This document shows positions 53,364-64,000 of a stretch of 64,000 nt of DNA, piece by piece. Under the pieces are notes generated by a model. The model had not been told where the DNA came from, did no database searches, and saw only the letters and a list, made by a program, of their open reading frames with translations. Source of the stretch: Drosophila miranda (taxonomy: Eukaryota; Arthropoda; Insecta; Diptera; Drosophilidae); the NCBI RefSeq assembly GCF_003369915.1, contig NW_022881625.1, positions 1,302,001 to 1,366,000 on the forward strand, in the 5' to 3' direction. The stretch's first letter is position 1. The number at the start of each line of letters is the position of its first letter. The position numbers and the translations under genes are program-made.

Positions 53364-54507
53364 CAACCAGTTTTGCTAGTGCCTTCTTATACTCAGGGCA
53401 GCTGCGGCTGAGGGCCGAGTGGGCTGCTGAGCGTACGTCTCCTGGCTTGCCAGCGCATAGTATGCACATTGGCGGGTTGTTGCACTGGTTGTGCTTGTGC
53501 CCCTCCCCACCACATTTGTAGCATGCATTGCTTGACACAGGCCGCTTGGATCTGCACCTGGCTGCAGTGTGTCCATTGGCCATGCACTTGAAGCAGCGGG
53601 TTGGCGCAATCCGTTGCCGCACGCGGCAGACAACCCAGCCGATTCGAACTTTTCCGAGCTCCAGGAGCTTCTTTGCGAGTGCGGGCTGAAGGTTCAGCGT
53701 AGCTACCTGCGTTGCGCCATATGCTTTCCGCATGTACGGCACTGCTCCTTATGTTAAGTCGCCGTCGATCGCTGCAGCTATGGCCTCACATACCTCGTCG
53801 CCTGTCGTGAGCTCGTCTATGTTGAGTACCTCAACCGCGACTGTCTCTGCAGCTCCTGGGTGGCGGGGTCTGAGGATTGTTGCTGTCCTCAGTTCGGGGT
53901 TTTGCTTCGCTCTTGTGGGCTCCTGATGCCGTTTGCGTCGCCTTAGTCGCACTGGGCTTGGTCATCCTGGGTAGGGGGCCAGTTGGGCCTGCAGTGTGAT
54001 CATGGCACTGGCATCCTCCTGGCGCTGCCCTTTTATCCTCTGGCGCCTGCAGATGGGATTTGACTTCCACTTGCAACTCCTTCATGCGTGCTACCATCTT
54101 CTTGATGGCCATGTTGATCGACCTCTGGCCCTTCTCGTTCATCTGGTAGAGTAGGTCGTCCAGGATTGCGCCAATCTCGTCTATATCCTGTAAGCAGTTC
54201 CTGCTTCGCTTGGGGGGGTTTTTCTCCCGCTACTCGATGGTGTAGGGGGGTCCCTCGGCCTCTTCAGAGTATCAGTGCCCCTGCCGCCGTCCTGCGTGGC
54301 CCCACTGGCAAAGCTGTGCAACGAGCTCTGCTTCATTGGCGGTGTTAAAGCTGCTTGTGGCGGTGTTCGGGCCACCTTTGAGGCTTTTTGGAAAGCCATT
54401 GCTCCTTGGCTTGTAGCGAATTTTGCTTCGTCGGCCAAGTGTGCCACCGGCGAAGCAGGATACGGGGGAACATCTCTCAGGGCCTCCAGGGTCCGCGCCC
54501 CGGCCAC
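53356..54507 (-). pseudogene. R1-clade ORF1 Gag, deleted and interrupted (copy B)
   Basis: Relative to copy A it lacks about 350 bp in the middle (joint near 53845-53890) and has a Gln-to-TAA change at about 53754, just upstream of MPYMRKAYG. It shares the seven-C frame break of copy A (54216-54210). The three zinc knuckles survive in 53742-53356, with ANGHTAARC for AYGHTAARC. Confidence 0.8.
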
Positions 54508-54667
54508 GGGATTCCTCCACGCGTGTGAATTTGGGATGGAACTTATGCGTAGGTGTATGTGCGGTTTGCAAGTGATCCCGCCTTGGAGTTAGGCAGTACC
54601 TTCCCTCAGGTGCGGTCGCTGACAGAAGCTAGCTGCTGTGGGCGCAGTTATCTTCCGCAGCGGTCTC

Positions 54668-56124
54668 TGTCCACGGTCACTCTTGTGCTAGTGTGTAGTG
54701 GCCAGTCATCGCCTCGTTGCCGCCGCCATCGCCCAGGATTGCCATGATGGCATCCCTGGTAGCCATGTCGCGGGCCTGGATACGGACACCATTGCGGCTG
54801 ATGAGCTTGGTGTGATAGCTACTGTTGCCCACCCTCGGGTCATTCTGCAGCTTGTCCAGAATGGGCATAATGTCGGGGACAGCTGGCAGAATGATGGGGG
54901 GGGGGGGGGGGGGGGGAATAATTGTCGTTGGTTGGTGCTGTCGCTGCAGCATCCGAATTTGTCTGGCATTGGGCATACTCAGGGAGGGCAGCTGGAGCAG
55001 CCCAACGCCGCCGCCGCTGCTGCTGCTGTGGGTTCCTGTGCCACAACTACTAGTTGCATTTGCAGGTGAGTGAGGTAGAGCTAGTGGAGCATTGGCAGTG
55101 GCAGGGGCAGAGGCAGGGGCAGGGGCGGGGGCAGGGGCATTTTGTGTAATTGTCCGCTGATGTTGTTGCTGGTTTGATTGTTGGTGATGATGGGGATGGT
55201 TTTGAATTTGGGGGATATGGGATTTTCTTGCCTGTTGGTTGGTACTTTCCCGGAGTCGTCGTTTGGCCGATGCATGATTGGCATCCAAATTGTCGTCGTC
55301 ATCGTCGTCATCAAACTCAACAACCATGACATCACTGTCATCATCATCGTCATCATCATCAACCACGGCGCGGACGCGCTTCAGTGGCGAACGGGCCGCT
55401 GCCCGTTATTGGCTGTGTTTGTTGCCGTTGGCTGATGTTGTTGTTTTTGATGTTGATGTGTTTGCTGCTGCTGATGTTCCTCTGGCGGCGGTGGTGGGGG
55501 GGGTCCGCCTGTTAACATTGCTGTTAGCAGGCATCGTCGTCTGGCTGCCGACGTAATTGTAGTTGTCGTTTTTGTGTTTGATGTCGCTGCTTGTGTGCTG
55601 ATGTATGTCATCATTGTATTTGTGGTTGTGGTTGTGGTATTGGCTGTGTGCATTGCATTTGGAACCGAGTTCGAACTCGCTCCCGAACGGGCACTTGAAC
55701 ACGAATCTTTTGTTGGCTGCTGTTCGTGCAGAGGCTGCTCGAGTGCCCTCTCGTACTGTCGCTGGTACGAGGTCGTTACCCACTCTCTCTTTGCGCCTTC
55801 TCTCGCTCCTTGCTGTTTCCGGCTCTCTCCACACGATGCATCGGCATACGGTGCATCGATACGTGTCTGTGTTTGTTGGAGTGTGGGAAGCGGAATTATT
55901 GGCGCGCTTGGTACCGCTTGGCTTGGCTTGGCTTGACATTGCGGTGCTTTGGCTGACGCCGCTGCCGCTGCCGACGCCGCCAATGCCTCAAGCCGGCGAC
56001 TACCGCTGCTGCTGCTAATGGTCTGCTGCTGCTGCTGGCGTTCCTGGGTATGGACCGCCTCCACCCAGTCGCCGATCTGGAACTGCTCCTGGCTGGTGAG
56101 ATTGGGAATGGCCGCCCAGCTGTT
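54668..56124 (-). pseudogene. Gag fragment of U6
   Basis: N-terminal and middle part of gag, without zinc knuckles. 55366-54677 is one open frame covering poly-Asp, Ala-Pro, poly-Pro (21 nt, in frame) and the stretch before the amber site, but a 2-nt loss in the CACACA run moves it to a TGA. 56124-55381 covers the poly-Gln and Arg-rich parts with a deletion near 55670. The 5' end (PNSWAAIPN) is cut at 56124 and abuts the 3' UTR of U7. Confidence 0.8.
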
Positions 56125-57751
56125 GGGAAAAAGGGAAAAAGAGAGAGACACAAAATATTCGGCACTTTGACGGAGGGACTAAACTAAACCTCGAACACGT
56201 CTCGACTCCACAACGTTCACGACACGACTTTTCCTTTGGACAGAGTTCCAGACTCGAGACCAATCCACGATCGGGGCAAAAGGCTCCAAAAGTACGAATT
56301 GTCAAGAGGGGGGAGGGGGGACTCGTCAAGTGTGTGTAATAGTGTGTCAAGTGTGTGTGTGTGTGTGTGTAGTGTGAGTCAAGAAAGTAAAGTGGGGCCA
56401 CGCTCAAAAGTATGCTGTCTCTTCCCTTTGTAATTCCCCCTAACTTAAAAATTTGATTTGCAATCCCCTGTTAGTTCGTCAACTTGATGTTTTGTTGGCT
56501 GTAATGCGGTGTGTGGTCTTCAGTCCCCTCTACTACCCTTGCCGCCTGCTGAGGGCAGACGACTAGGAATGTAGCATGTACATGTGGGCGGGCAGTTTAT
56601 AGGGGGCGTAATTGTTTTATGCGAAGACTAGCATTTTTGGCTCAATTTAGGCCGTAGTGATGGTGGTGTGGCGGCAACTGATGCTGATTTGAAAGTCGAT
56701 TTGAAACCGATAATCAATTGTCAGCACCGTTGCCGCCGAAGATTTTTATCACAGATTGTAATATTTTTGTAGTGGGGTGTCGGAGAACCGCACTAATTAC
56801 GAAAATAACAATGGGGGTGGGGGTGGGGGGGGGAAGAAGGGGTTAAAGAAATGAGATCGAAAATTCAGAAAGTGCAGTGTTGCAACACGTAGTCAATTGA
56901 GGAATAGATAAAGAGAAAAGGTAAACAATGCAGGTGCTTTGCGTGGAAAATAAAAAAAAAGAGACAAGCACTTGCAGAAATAACAATACAGATAAGTAGT
57001 AGACTGGAGTGAAGACGACGGAAAAACAGGTAAAACAGGTAATAAAAGAGATACTACACTGGAACAAAGACGAGACAAAACAGGTACAATTGATTTACGT
57101 TTACAATATTACAATAAACATAACAATTTAAAATAATGTCTATATCTTTTTTTTCTATAATTACAGGGAAGACAAGAAACAGCGGAGCATCGGCCGGCAT
57201 AGCAAAACACAATGCTTGTAAAGACATTGCGTTGCATACCGGCCGACCCCGTCGTCCCCCCTGGTCGTCGAAATTGGCGTCATCCGAAGTCGTCAGAAGT
57301 AGGTGCAATTAGCACCTCGTCGTCGTCGTTGTGGCTGTGGCTGCCCTCTTGGAGAACCAGTGGCACTGGTCCAGCCACCAGCTGGGAGCCAGGAGTAGAC
57401 GGCACACATATTACTGTGGCGACACGGGTCCGGCCGCCAAAGTGAAATGGATGTGAGTGTGTGTGTGCGTCGGCAATTGTGGCCCTAATGAAGAGCGAGT
57501 GGCACTGGTCCGGCCACCAGCTGGGAGCCAGGAGTAGATGGCACACATTTTACTGTGGCGACACGGGTCCGGCCGCCAAAGTGAAATGGATGTGAGTGTG
57601 TGTGTGCGTCGGCAATTGTGGCCCTAATGTAGAGCGAGTGGCACTGGTCCGGCCACCAGCTGTGGGCAATGGCGGACAACGACACACATAACTCGAACGG
57701 CACAGGTCCGGCCGCCCAAGTGTTTGTGTGTGTGTGTCTGAATGGCTGGCG

Positions 57752-57814
57752 GTAAGTATTTTGAGAGCCCTTTTTTTTCGTATGTGTGGCTGATGGATTT
57801 TGTTCCTTTTCCAG
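57752..57814 (+). other. Candidate 63-nt antisense intron in U7
   Basis: Plus strand reads GGCG|GTAAGTATTT ... TGTTCCTTTTCCAG|GACC. Donor, pyrimidine tract, acceptor and the 63-nt length are textbook Drosophila. Other units have related but shorter or altered sequence here, with ttgcttttcctttccag conserved (about 3681-3697 in U2). Confidence 0.5.
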
Positions 57815-58079
57815 GACCATAGGGCACTCTGAATGCCATGGCACTGGATCCGGCCACCAACTAAGGACGATGGCGGACACGACACACATAACTCGAACGG
57901 CACAGGTCCGGCCGCCCAAGTGTAATGGATGTTTGTGTGTGTGTGTGTATTTCCATTCCAGGTACACATGGCACTCTGAATGCTTTGATGGCGGCAGCGT
58001 CCGTTGTTCATTTTTGTTGTGGCATGCGAGTGATATGCATTTGTCATTTAATCCAATGCAGTGGCAGAGATGTGTCCAA

Positions 58080-58650
58080 TTAGTACACAGCGTTCCAGGA
58101 TATCTGGTTGTCAAGATGGTACCTCATGTCATCCATGGAGTCGTCATCTGTCCACATCTCATCGTCATCATTTTCTTCATCCATTTCAGGATCCGTCTCT
58201 GGAATGGCGGCTGGCGTTGGCCCTAACGTTTTTTGTGGTGGCTGTGATCGTGGTGGTTTCTTTGACCGCCTGGCTGCTGGAGCTGGGGCAACCACTGTTG
58301 CTGCTGCCATTGTTGGTGGATTTTCCGATGTAACTGCAACTGCTGGAGTTGCCGTCACTGCCTGGGATTGGATGAGCGAGGTGAGTAGTGACATCGTCAC
58401 TTCCTCTGCGTATTCTCCAACAGTGCCTGGCTGCAGGATCCCTCGAAAGATTGGCGTTTCGGCTGCATCTTCTGCCGGGAGCGGTTGTTGGCAAACTGCT
58501 GCTGCTGCTGCTGTCGCTGTTGTTGTTCGCGCTGCGGCTGCTGTTGCAGCTGCGGTAGCTGCTGCTGTTGTGGTGCCTGGGAACGGCTCATTGGCTGCTC
58601 TGGACGTCGTCGCCCAGTGCGTGGGCCAGAGGCAGCAGGCGTCTGTTTGT
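58080..58650 (-). pseudogene. Gag C-terminal fragment in U7
   Basis: Gln-rich region after the zinc knuckles and the acidic C-terminus. A ~28-bp deletion at about 58404 shifts frame between the two parts, and a 12-nt in-frame loss removes KAYAR near the end. Zinc knuckles and everything upstream are absent because the unit is truncated at the T1 joint. Confidence 0.75.
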
Positions 58651-59746
58651 TTATTTTTTCGAGGTAATTTTGATGCAAGTGCACGCCTACGTTGCGCACA
58701 CTCGCCCGCCAGTTTTGCTACTGACGGAGTTTATTTCCAGCTTTTTCTTATTACCTAGGACATGGCAATTTACATTTAAGCTTAACTTACAACAATAATG
58801 CGATTTTAAAATTGGCGGGCTGTTAACATTAACATTACATTGACATTAGCATTACATTAACATTAACATTATAGCATGAAACTAATGGTCTGGCAGCCCT
58901 TATGTGTCAATCACAGGATTAACGTCCATAAATTAGAAAGTGGTCACAAACAGATAAGTATTGACAATATTTGAACAATTATTTACATTTTAATCTAATT
59001 TAATTATATTTTATTTCTATTTGCAGGTACTGGATCATCGTCGTCGTCTGGAGCAGTGTGTTTGGCACGGTGCGCAACCGTACGGCGCTGGATGAGCGCG
59101 TGTGTAAGGTGCGGCAGGAGACGTGGACAATGCACAGCGCCGTGCAGAGTGGATGGAGCGATCGCCGTGGTCCTCCAGGTGGCCCGGGATTCGGCCAAAT
59201 TTGTGTGGCGATGGTTGCCAGCAGCCATGAAGTGCAGGAAAACCACCCCTGCGTGGATTCGGATGCGCCATGTGTGCAGCGCAAGCGTGTCCAAATTTGC
59301 ATTCATGGCCAACCAGCAGCCGTGATGCCTCTCGTCCGCGGAGCCCTTCTGGAGGCCGGATGCCGTGGTGACGCCCATGAGGAAGGATCAGAGGAGCAAC
59401 TAGGGGTGTCGCCCGGTGTCGCAAGCGTGTTTGTACACGCTTCAGGTGAATTTTGTGCCGTTTTAAATTGCTCTGTGGAGGGGATAATTTTGCAAATTTT
59501 AATGTCATTTTTACATTTACCAGGTACAACGACAATGTCCACCACAGGAATATTGGACTTGTGCGGCCGGATTGCGGCGTCCCAATAATCGGCGACTTGC
59601 TGCACCAAAGTGCGAAATGACTGACTGAATGTGTGCAATGTGCCGGCCGGCATCATCGTCGTTGTTGTGTTCGTCGTCATCTGAGATGGATTGGACATCG
59701 ATGATGATTTGGACGTCGTCGTCGTCGTCATCGGTAATGATTTGGA

Positions 59747-59779
<33 letters not shown>

Positions 59780-61264
59780 CCACCCGTTCAAGGCGCCGTC
59801 GGACTTGCTCCAGTCCGTGGTCCAGAAGTGCCTCTAGCGGATTGCGTCGATGGCTGTCGTCCAGGGTGCGTGAGCTGCTGCTTGCAGCCCGTGTCTGGCA
59901 ACGATAATGTGACGTCTGCAGGTTGCTGCTCGCCAGAATTTGCTGTGTCTGCTGCTGGGTCCGCTGCTGTGTCTGCTGCTGGGTCCGCTGCTGCGTCTGC
60001 TGCTGCATCTGTTGCTGAGTCTGCTGCTGCGGCTGTTGCTGAGTCTGCTGCTGGGTATGCTGCTGCGTCACTGGATCGGGATCCCCCTCGTAATCTGGCA
60101 GGATTATCTTTTGGACAGATAGTGGCTGGCCAAAGATAAGAGCCACTATTCTTTCTCGGGGAGTTTGGCCGCTGAGGTATCGTTTCCTGAAGCAATTTAT
60201 CATCGAACCGTTGAACCTTTCGGGGTTCGGATTGATGATATTTTGTTGTTTGATTCTTCTTAATTGCCTGGCGTCTGATTCCTCCTGTATATTTCTTTTC
60301 AGCTCCTCCTCTTCGAGACGGACCAGCGCTGGAAGCGATTCCTCGGAGATGGCCGGATCTGGATGTTGTTGTTGATGGCTGCTCCGATCCTGATTTTGAG
60401 GCTGCAGCGGGCGGAAGTGTTGGAGCAGCTGTTGCAGATATCGTGGCCTCTGCAATCGCTGTGGCTCATACGGCTGCAGTAATAGTTTCCGAGCCTCCGG
60501 ATTGACATGGCAAACCAAGGAGTTGGCGAAGCGCCCACTTGCCGCATGGAACACTTCGTCAATTGTGTCTAGATTGTGAGTCTGCCTTATGACATCGTTC
60601 CTGGTGAACCTTGTCGCCTTCATTGCCCGTCTAATGATTTTATTTTGTAGGCTTTGCACCCGTCGCAGCTGGGAATCGGATGTAAGTGCGCCCCAAACCG
60701 GAAGACCATATTGCCAAATGGGTATGATGAGCTGCTTGATGACGATAGCCTTGATTTCGTTAGGCAGCCGGCTTTTTGGGCCAGCAAGCCACTCCAGTTT
60801 GGCCGCTCTTGATCGGAGTTTTGTGCAGAGCGTCGTGATGTGTGAGCTTAGGGTGAGTTTTTTGTCCATTTTTATGCCCAGATATGTGTGTGATTTGTCA
60901 AGTGGCACAGCCTGTCCATTTATAGTCGGCGTTTGCCTTAAGTCCGTTGATCTAATTGTCCTCAGTGTGAATATTACATGTCCGGTTTTTTTTGCATTTA
61001 TGTTAATGCACCACTTCTTGGCCCATATAGAGAAGTGTTGTAGGTACCGCTGGTTATTTTTGACTGCCACATTTGGGATTGCAGATGCGCTCATTATCAC
61101 CGTGTCGTCGGCATACGTGGACAGCAGCATTGATTCCCGTTCTGGATGGAAGCCAGTGCTGTCAGGGATGAGGTGAGGCATGGGCATGTCCGAGGCATAG
61201 ATCGTGTATAGTATTGGCCCAAGTACACTACCCTGCGGGACTCCAGCTGATATTTTTCCGATTC
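58651..61264 (-). mobile_element. RT-bearing telomeric-type element T1, 5' truncated (TART/TAHRE-like)
   Basis: Minus strand. Pol from RT motif B onward (61262-59517), a 3' UTR of about 850 bp (59516-58660), and a short A-rich tail (about 58659-58646) joined to the truncated gag of U7. The 5' end (61264) abuts the 16-nt poly(A) of element T2. 3' UTR features: TTAACAT repeats (about 58821-58871) and an AATAAA at about 58730. The tail-to-truncated-end joints on both sides match terminal addition at Drosophila telomeres. Confidence 0.8.
59517..61262 (-). CDS. Reverse transcriptase C-terminal part of T1 (partial)
   Basis: Open from the truncation point. The frame includes GKISAGVPQGSVLGPILYT (motif B), STYADDTVIMSAS (catalytic YADD), then the thumb and a Jockey-type connection (SHTYLGIKMDKKLTLSSHI, PIWQYGLPVWGAL, LQNKIIRRAMKA). 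A C-terminal extension of about 300 residues follows, containing a Gln/Thr repeat (about 35 residues) and Asp runs of 6-9. Without motifs 1-A and the endonuclease it cannot work alone. The mix of poly-Gln and poly-Asp resembles the Gag of the neighbouring gag-only units. Assignment to TART or TAHRE rather than another Jockey element rests mainly on the array context. Confidence 0.75.
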
Positions 61265-61575
61265 TTTTTTTTTTTTTTTTCGAGGTAATTTAGATGCAAG
61301 TGCACGCCTACGTTGCGCACCCTCGCCCGCCAGTTTTGCTACTGACGGAGTTTATTTCCAGCTTTTCTTATTACCTAGGACATGGCAATTTACATTTAAG
61401 CTTGACTCACAACAATAATGTGATTTTAAAATTGGCGGGCTGTTAACATTAACATTAACATTAACATCTAGAAACATGTTTACATTCTATCAGTCAGGCA
61501 GCCTTATTTTGACATTCGCAACAATTGACGTACATTTATACAAACAGGTGGTAAATCAAAAAATCTTTCGTATCT
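61265..61575 (-). mobile_element. 3' end of a second RT-type telomeric element, T2
   Basis: 16-nt poly(A) (61280-61265) preceded in the sense direction by sequence matching the T1 3' UTR end (61281-61460 against 58660-58840) with scattered differences, then diverging. Cut off by the plus-strand CR1-like element at about 61575; the exact joint is uncertain. Confidence 0.7.
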
Positions 61576-62095
61576 TTCGTAGTGATCAGACGTGTTTTTG
61601 TTTTGCGCTCCGCATTTTTTTCCTTTTGTTTTGAATAAACAGCCGGTGTTTTCCTAACTAAATTCTAAATTTACTTCCTAACCAGACAACAATCTGGAAA
61701 CCTATTCTATTACGCGAGTGCATGCCTTTTGATTTGTGTTAAAACATTATTTAACTTTTTATTTTTCGGCGTCGGCTTGTGCTTGTGCTTGTGTTTGTGT
61801 TGTTGCAGTGAGTGAGTACGCATTACATTGCATTGCAGTCCGCTCTCGTCTGGTAGCTTTTGTTGTTTTATCACTCTCTCGCTATCACCTCAACTTCAAT
61901 AACTGTTCTTTCTCTCTCGCTCTTTAAACTTTCTGAGCAATAGCGCTCTCTGCTTAGTAGCTCTCGCTATAACCGCTCTCCACTCTGCTCTCTTTTTTTT
62001 ACCAATTCCGCTTTGAGCGTTGTCTGGCACATTGGTCTGATACCAATTTGTTTTGCAAATAATAGTATATATATATAAATAAATAATAAAATAAA

Positions 62096-63115
62096 ATGGA
62101 ATACGCTGTGGTCTGTGCCAAAAAAAGCTGTAAGAAGCAGATCACCCACGATCAGCCGAATGTCCCCTGCTGGCTCTGCGACAGCGTAGTGCACGCAAAA
62201 TGCGCTGGATTTTCTGGCCTCGTGAGTGATGCCATAGCCAAACGTAATGGCTTGCATTACAGTTGCGAGGCATGCCGTGCGGTGGAGAAAGACATGGTGG
62301 CTTTCATGAGGCAGACGCGGAGTGGCTTTAAGGAGCTGACCGTTGGTTTTAAAAACCAATACGATCGGCTCCTAGCCATGGAGGCTCAGTTTAGCGGTTT
62401 AAAACTGCTGAATGAGTCTCCGAGGCGCAAAAAGGTCACTCCGCGGGATCTGCAATTGCCAACCGTCACTCAGCCGTGCGCCGCCGAAAAACTGACTCCG
62501 ACCACTCCAAGTGCGCAGCAGTTGATCTCGTTTGCCACTCCAAGGGCAACGACAGCTGCTGGCGACGCAGATTCGGTAGCCGAATTCATCGCCTCGGAGA
62601 ATGTGCAGCCAAGTACGTCTGCAGCGTCCGTGTCCGTGGTGTCCGCAAGTTCGCTAGTTGTCCCGTCTATACCGATCCCACCAGTAAATAGACTTTCCGG
62701 ACCTCCGGATATTGCCACCACAGGTACTAGGCCTGTGGTGACTAAACCACTGGTGGGAGTCCCACCAAAACGACAAGTTTTTGTTTCACGGCTGGCCCCT
62801 GACCTCACATCTAATGATGTAATTGCTTTTATTCAAAGCAAAATAAAAGCCGTGGGTTTAAAGGTGGAGAAATTTAACTTCTCTTATGCCAGGGAGATAG
62901 CCTCGTTTAAGATAAGCATCTCCCCAACTCAATTTGACACCATTTGCTCCGCCAAATTTTGGCCGGAGCATTTGGTGGTGAAGGAGTTTAAGGCTAAGAA
63001 GAAGAATAGGCCCCCCATATCCCTTCCAAACCTTTCCAGTGTGCCACCCTCAACCTCAACCTCAACTTCCTCTTCCTCAACTTCCCGTCTTGCTTCCACC
63101 TTTCCAAAAAACTAA
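62096..63115 (+). CDS. ORF1 of the CR1-like element, PHD-type zinc finger
   Basis: 339 codons, intact. Residues ~8-58 hold a Cys/His finger of PHD character: Cys8, Cys13, CWLC at 25-28, a HAKCAGF box at 33-39, and CEAC at 56-59. A helical stretch follows (VAFMRQTRSGFKELTVGFKN), then a Ser/Thr/Pro-rich linker. A C-terminal folded part (~225-305) begins KRQVFVSRLAPDLTSNDVIA and looks like an RNA-recognition-type fold. The tail is Ser/Thr-rich. PHD fingers occur in ORF1 of CR1-group elements, and the protein would bind element RNA. The ATG at 62096 follows an A/T-rich leader; no upstream in-frame Met was sought beyond it. Confidence 0.75.
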   Translation: MEYAVVCAKKSCKKQITHDQPNVPCWLCDSVVHAKCAGFSGLVSDAIAKRNGLHYSCEACRAVEKDMVAFMRQTRSGFKELTVGFKNQYDRLLAMEAQFSGLKLLNESPRRKKVTPRDLQLPTVTQPCAAEKLTPTTPSAQQLISFATPRATTAAGDADSVAEFIASENVQPSTSAASVSVVSASSLVVPSIPIPPVNRLSGPPDIATTGTRPVVTKPLVGVPPKRQVFVSRLAPDLTSNDVIAFIQSKIKAVGLKVEKFNFSYAREIASFKISISPTQFDTICSAKFWPEHLVVKEFKAKKKNRPPISLPNLSSVPPSTSTSTSSSSTSRLASTFPKN

Positions 63116-63117
63116 CT

Positions 63118-64000
63118 TCTCTTTTAGTAACCTATCAGAATGTAAGAGGCTTGCGTAGTAAGCTCAGCATTCTTTTCCGGGATAGTGTTGCATTTGCTTC
63201 CCACGTTATTGTGTTTACTGAAACCTGGTTAAAGCCGGACATTCTTAGTTCCGAGGTTTTGGCAGGTCGGTACACAACTTTTAGAAAGGACCATTCGTCT
63301 CGACGGGCAGGGGGTTCTAATTGCAGTGGACTCTTACTTCACGTCGGAACACTTCACAGTCCAAGTTCAACAGGAACTGGAATTCCTGTGTGTAAAACTG
63401 ATTCTTCCCGCTTTCGCTATATTCATTACTTGCTCGTATATCCCACCTTCTTCGGATATTTCAATTTATGAGCAGCACTTGTCCGCTTTAACCGCTGTTT
63501 CTTCCTCGCTATCTGATAAAGATCGTATGATAGTTCTTGGTGACTTCAACTTGCCAGGAACTGTTTGTTCTTCGGTAAACGAGTCTAGTATCCTAGTGCC
63601 CATGTCACGACATGACTTTGTTGACGGCTTGCTTGACCTATCCCTGTCTCAAGTCAACCATGTGAATAATTCCTTGGGTCGATTGCTTGATCTGTGCTTT
63701 GTATCGGATCCGACCATAGTGTTGTTAACCCGAGCCCTTCCGCTCACTATACCTGAAGACGCCTACCACCCTACTTTCGAGGTGTCGCTAGATATAGGAC
63801 CAACTGTATTGGATCGGTCGAGTAGGCTGCCCGAACGTGTCCGCTGCTTTCGTAAAGCCGAGTTTGCGAAGCTTAATAACCTCATTAGAGATTTTGATTG
63901 GTCCGCTTTGTACTTGTGCACTGATATCATAAAAGGCACAAACATTTTTTACAATGCTCTTGGCACATTTTTCGATTCTTGTGTCCCGCTTTCTTGTCCG
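63118..64000 (+). pseudogene. ORF2 endonuclease domain of the CR1-like element (frameshift, partial)
   Basis: Begins right after the ORF1 stop, in another frame (TYQNVRGLRSKLS). The APE fold is recognisable: VIVFTETWLKPDI, then after the break GVLIAVDSYF, SYIPPSSD, MIVLGDFNLPG, LLDLCFVSDP. A one-base shift in a G run near 63306-63311 separates the two parts; otherwise the second frame is open to the window end. RT lies beyond the window. Confidence 0.75.

Larger units (their letters stand above)
50361..54667 (-). mobile_element. R1-clade non-LTR retrotransposon, copy B (truncated at both ends)
   Basis: Very similar to copy A over 30766-35430. The 3' UTR end and poly(A) are missing: the joint ggccaccagct|cccgcggg shares gct with copy A. 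The 5' end stops near 54667, joined to gag sequence (ctgtc|cacggtcac). The telomeric sequence on its two sides is not contiguous (about 1.9 kb missing), so it was placed or trimmed by recombination rather than simple insertion. Confidence 0.85.
56125..58650 (-). mobile_element. Telomeric unit U7, 5' truncated
   Basis: Starts inside the 3' UTR (gggaaaaagagagaga; the last ~200 bp and the tail are missing) and runs through three copies of the ~139-bp repeat region and a variant segment (57720-57830) into the C-terminal part of gag, which ends abruptly at about 58650. There the poly(A) tail of the RT-bearing element T1 begins. A unit truncated within gag and capped by another element's tail is the expected product of terminal erosion followed by end addition. 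Confidence 0.8.
61576..64000 (+). mobile_element. CR1-like non-LTR retrotransposon on the plus strand (partial)
   Basis: Opposite in direction to every other element here. 61576-62095 is a possible 5' UTR with CT-rich (GAGA-type) stretches at 61870-61990. ORF1 and the endonuclease part of ORF2 follow, running off the window. The 5' boundary is estimated from the point where T1/T2 similarity ends. Confidence 0.7.

Noticed and set aside
1..64000. rRNA, tRNA or simple TTAGG-type telomere repeats
   Set aside because: None were recognised on either strand. Telomere character here rests on retrotransposon arrays, as in Drosophila.

Overview
This is repeat-dominated Drosophila-type DNA. The evidence is 63-nt introns, a DINE-1/INE-1 element, HeT-A/TART-like elements, and a 2.35-kb-LTR Ty3/Gypsy element resembling Ulysses. 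The species cannot be fixed from the sequence. Almost no ordinary single-copy gene is present. I found no rRNA, tRNA or CRISPR array.

The backbone is a head-to-tail array of a non-LTR retrotransposon of the telomeric Jockey type, about 5.1-5.2 kb per unit, always with its sense strand on minus. Each unit encodes only a Gag (poly-Gln, poly-Pro and poly-Asp tracts plus three zinc knuckles) and has a long 3' UTR. No reverse transcriptase is encoded, as in HeT-A. Units U1-U4 occupy 1-14191. Two near-identical 6.06-kb tandem copies (U5a, U5b) occupy 35485-47606. U6 and U7 occupy 47656-58650. Poly(A) tails abut the 5' end of the neighbouring unit, and some junctions are 5' truncations, as expected for end-addition. 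At 58651-61264 a 5'-truncated element with a reverse transcriptase (TART/TAHRE-like) is attached tail-first to a truncated gag unit, and the 3' end of a second such element follows. If polarity is as in known Drosophila telomeres, the centromere lies to the left.

Other elements interrupt the array. They are a 10.3-kb LTR retrotransposon (14192-24507) with an extra RING-H2 ORF before gag, two R1-clade elements (30658-35878 complete; 50361-54667 truncated at both ends) with intact ORF2, a DINE-1-like element (48657-49801), and a CR1-like element on the plus strand at the right edge (61576-64000).

Between 24.5 and 30.5 kb lies an island of different character. It holds a ~110-bp satellite, a degenerate Jockey gag whose zinc-knuckle region has become an 88-bp tandem repeat, a possible chimeric gene whose first exon looks like the N-terminus of an Mdr/P-glycoprotein ABC transporter, and an unrecognised 189-codon ORF.

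Functionally, the gag-only units and the RT-bearing element could form a HeT-A/TART-like pair in which one supplies Gag and the other RT. Many copies are broken, however, and the insertions and segmental duplications suggest an old or recombination-shaped part of a telomeric or heterochromatic array.
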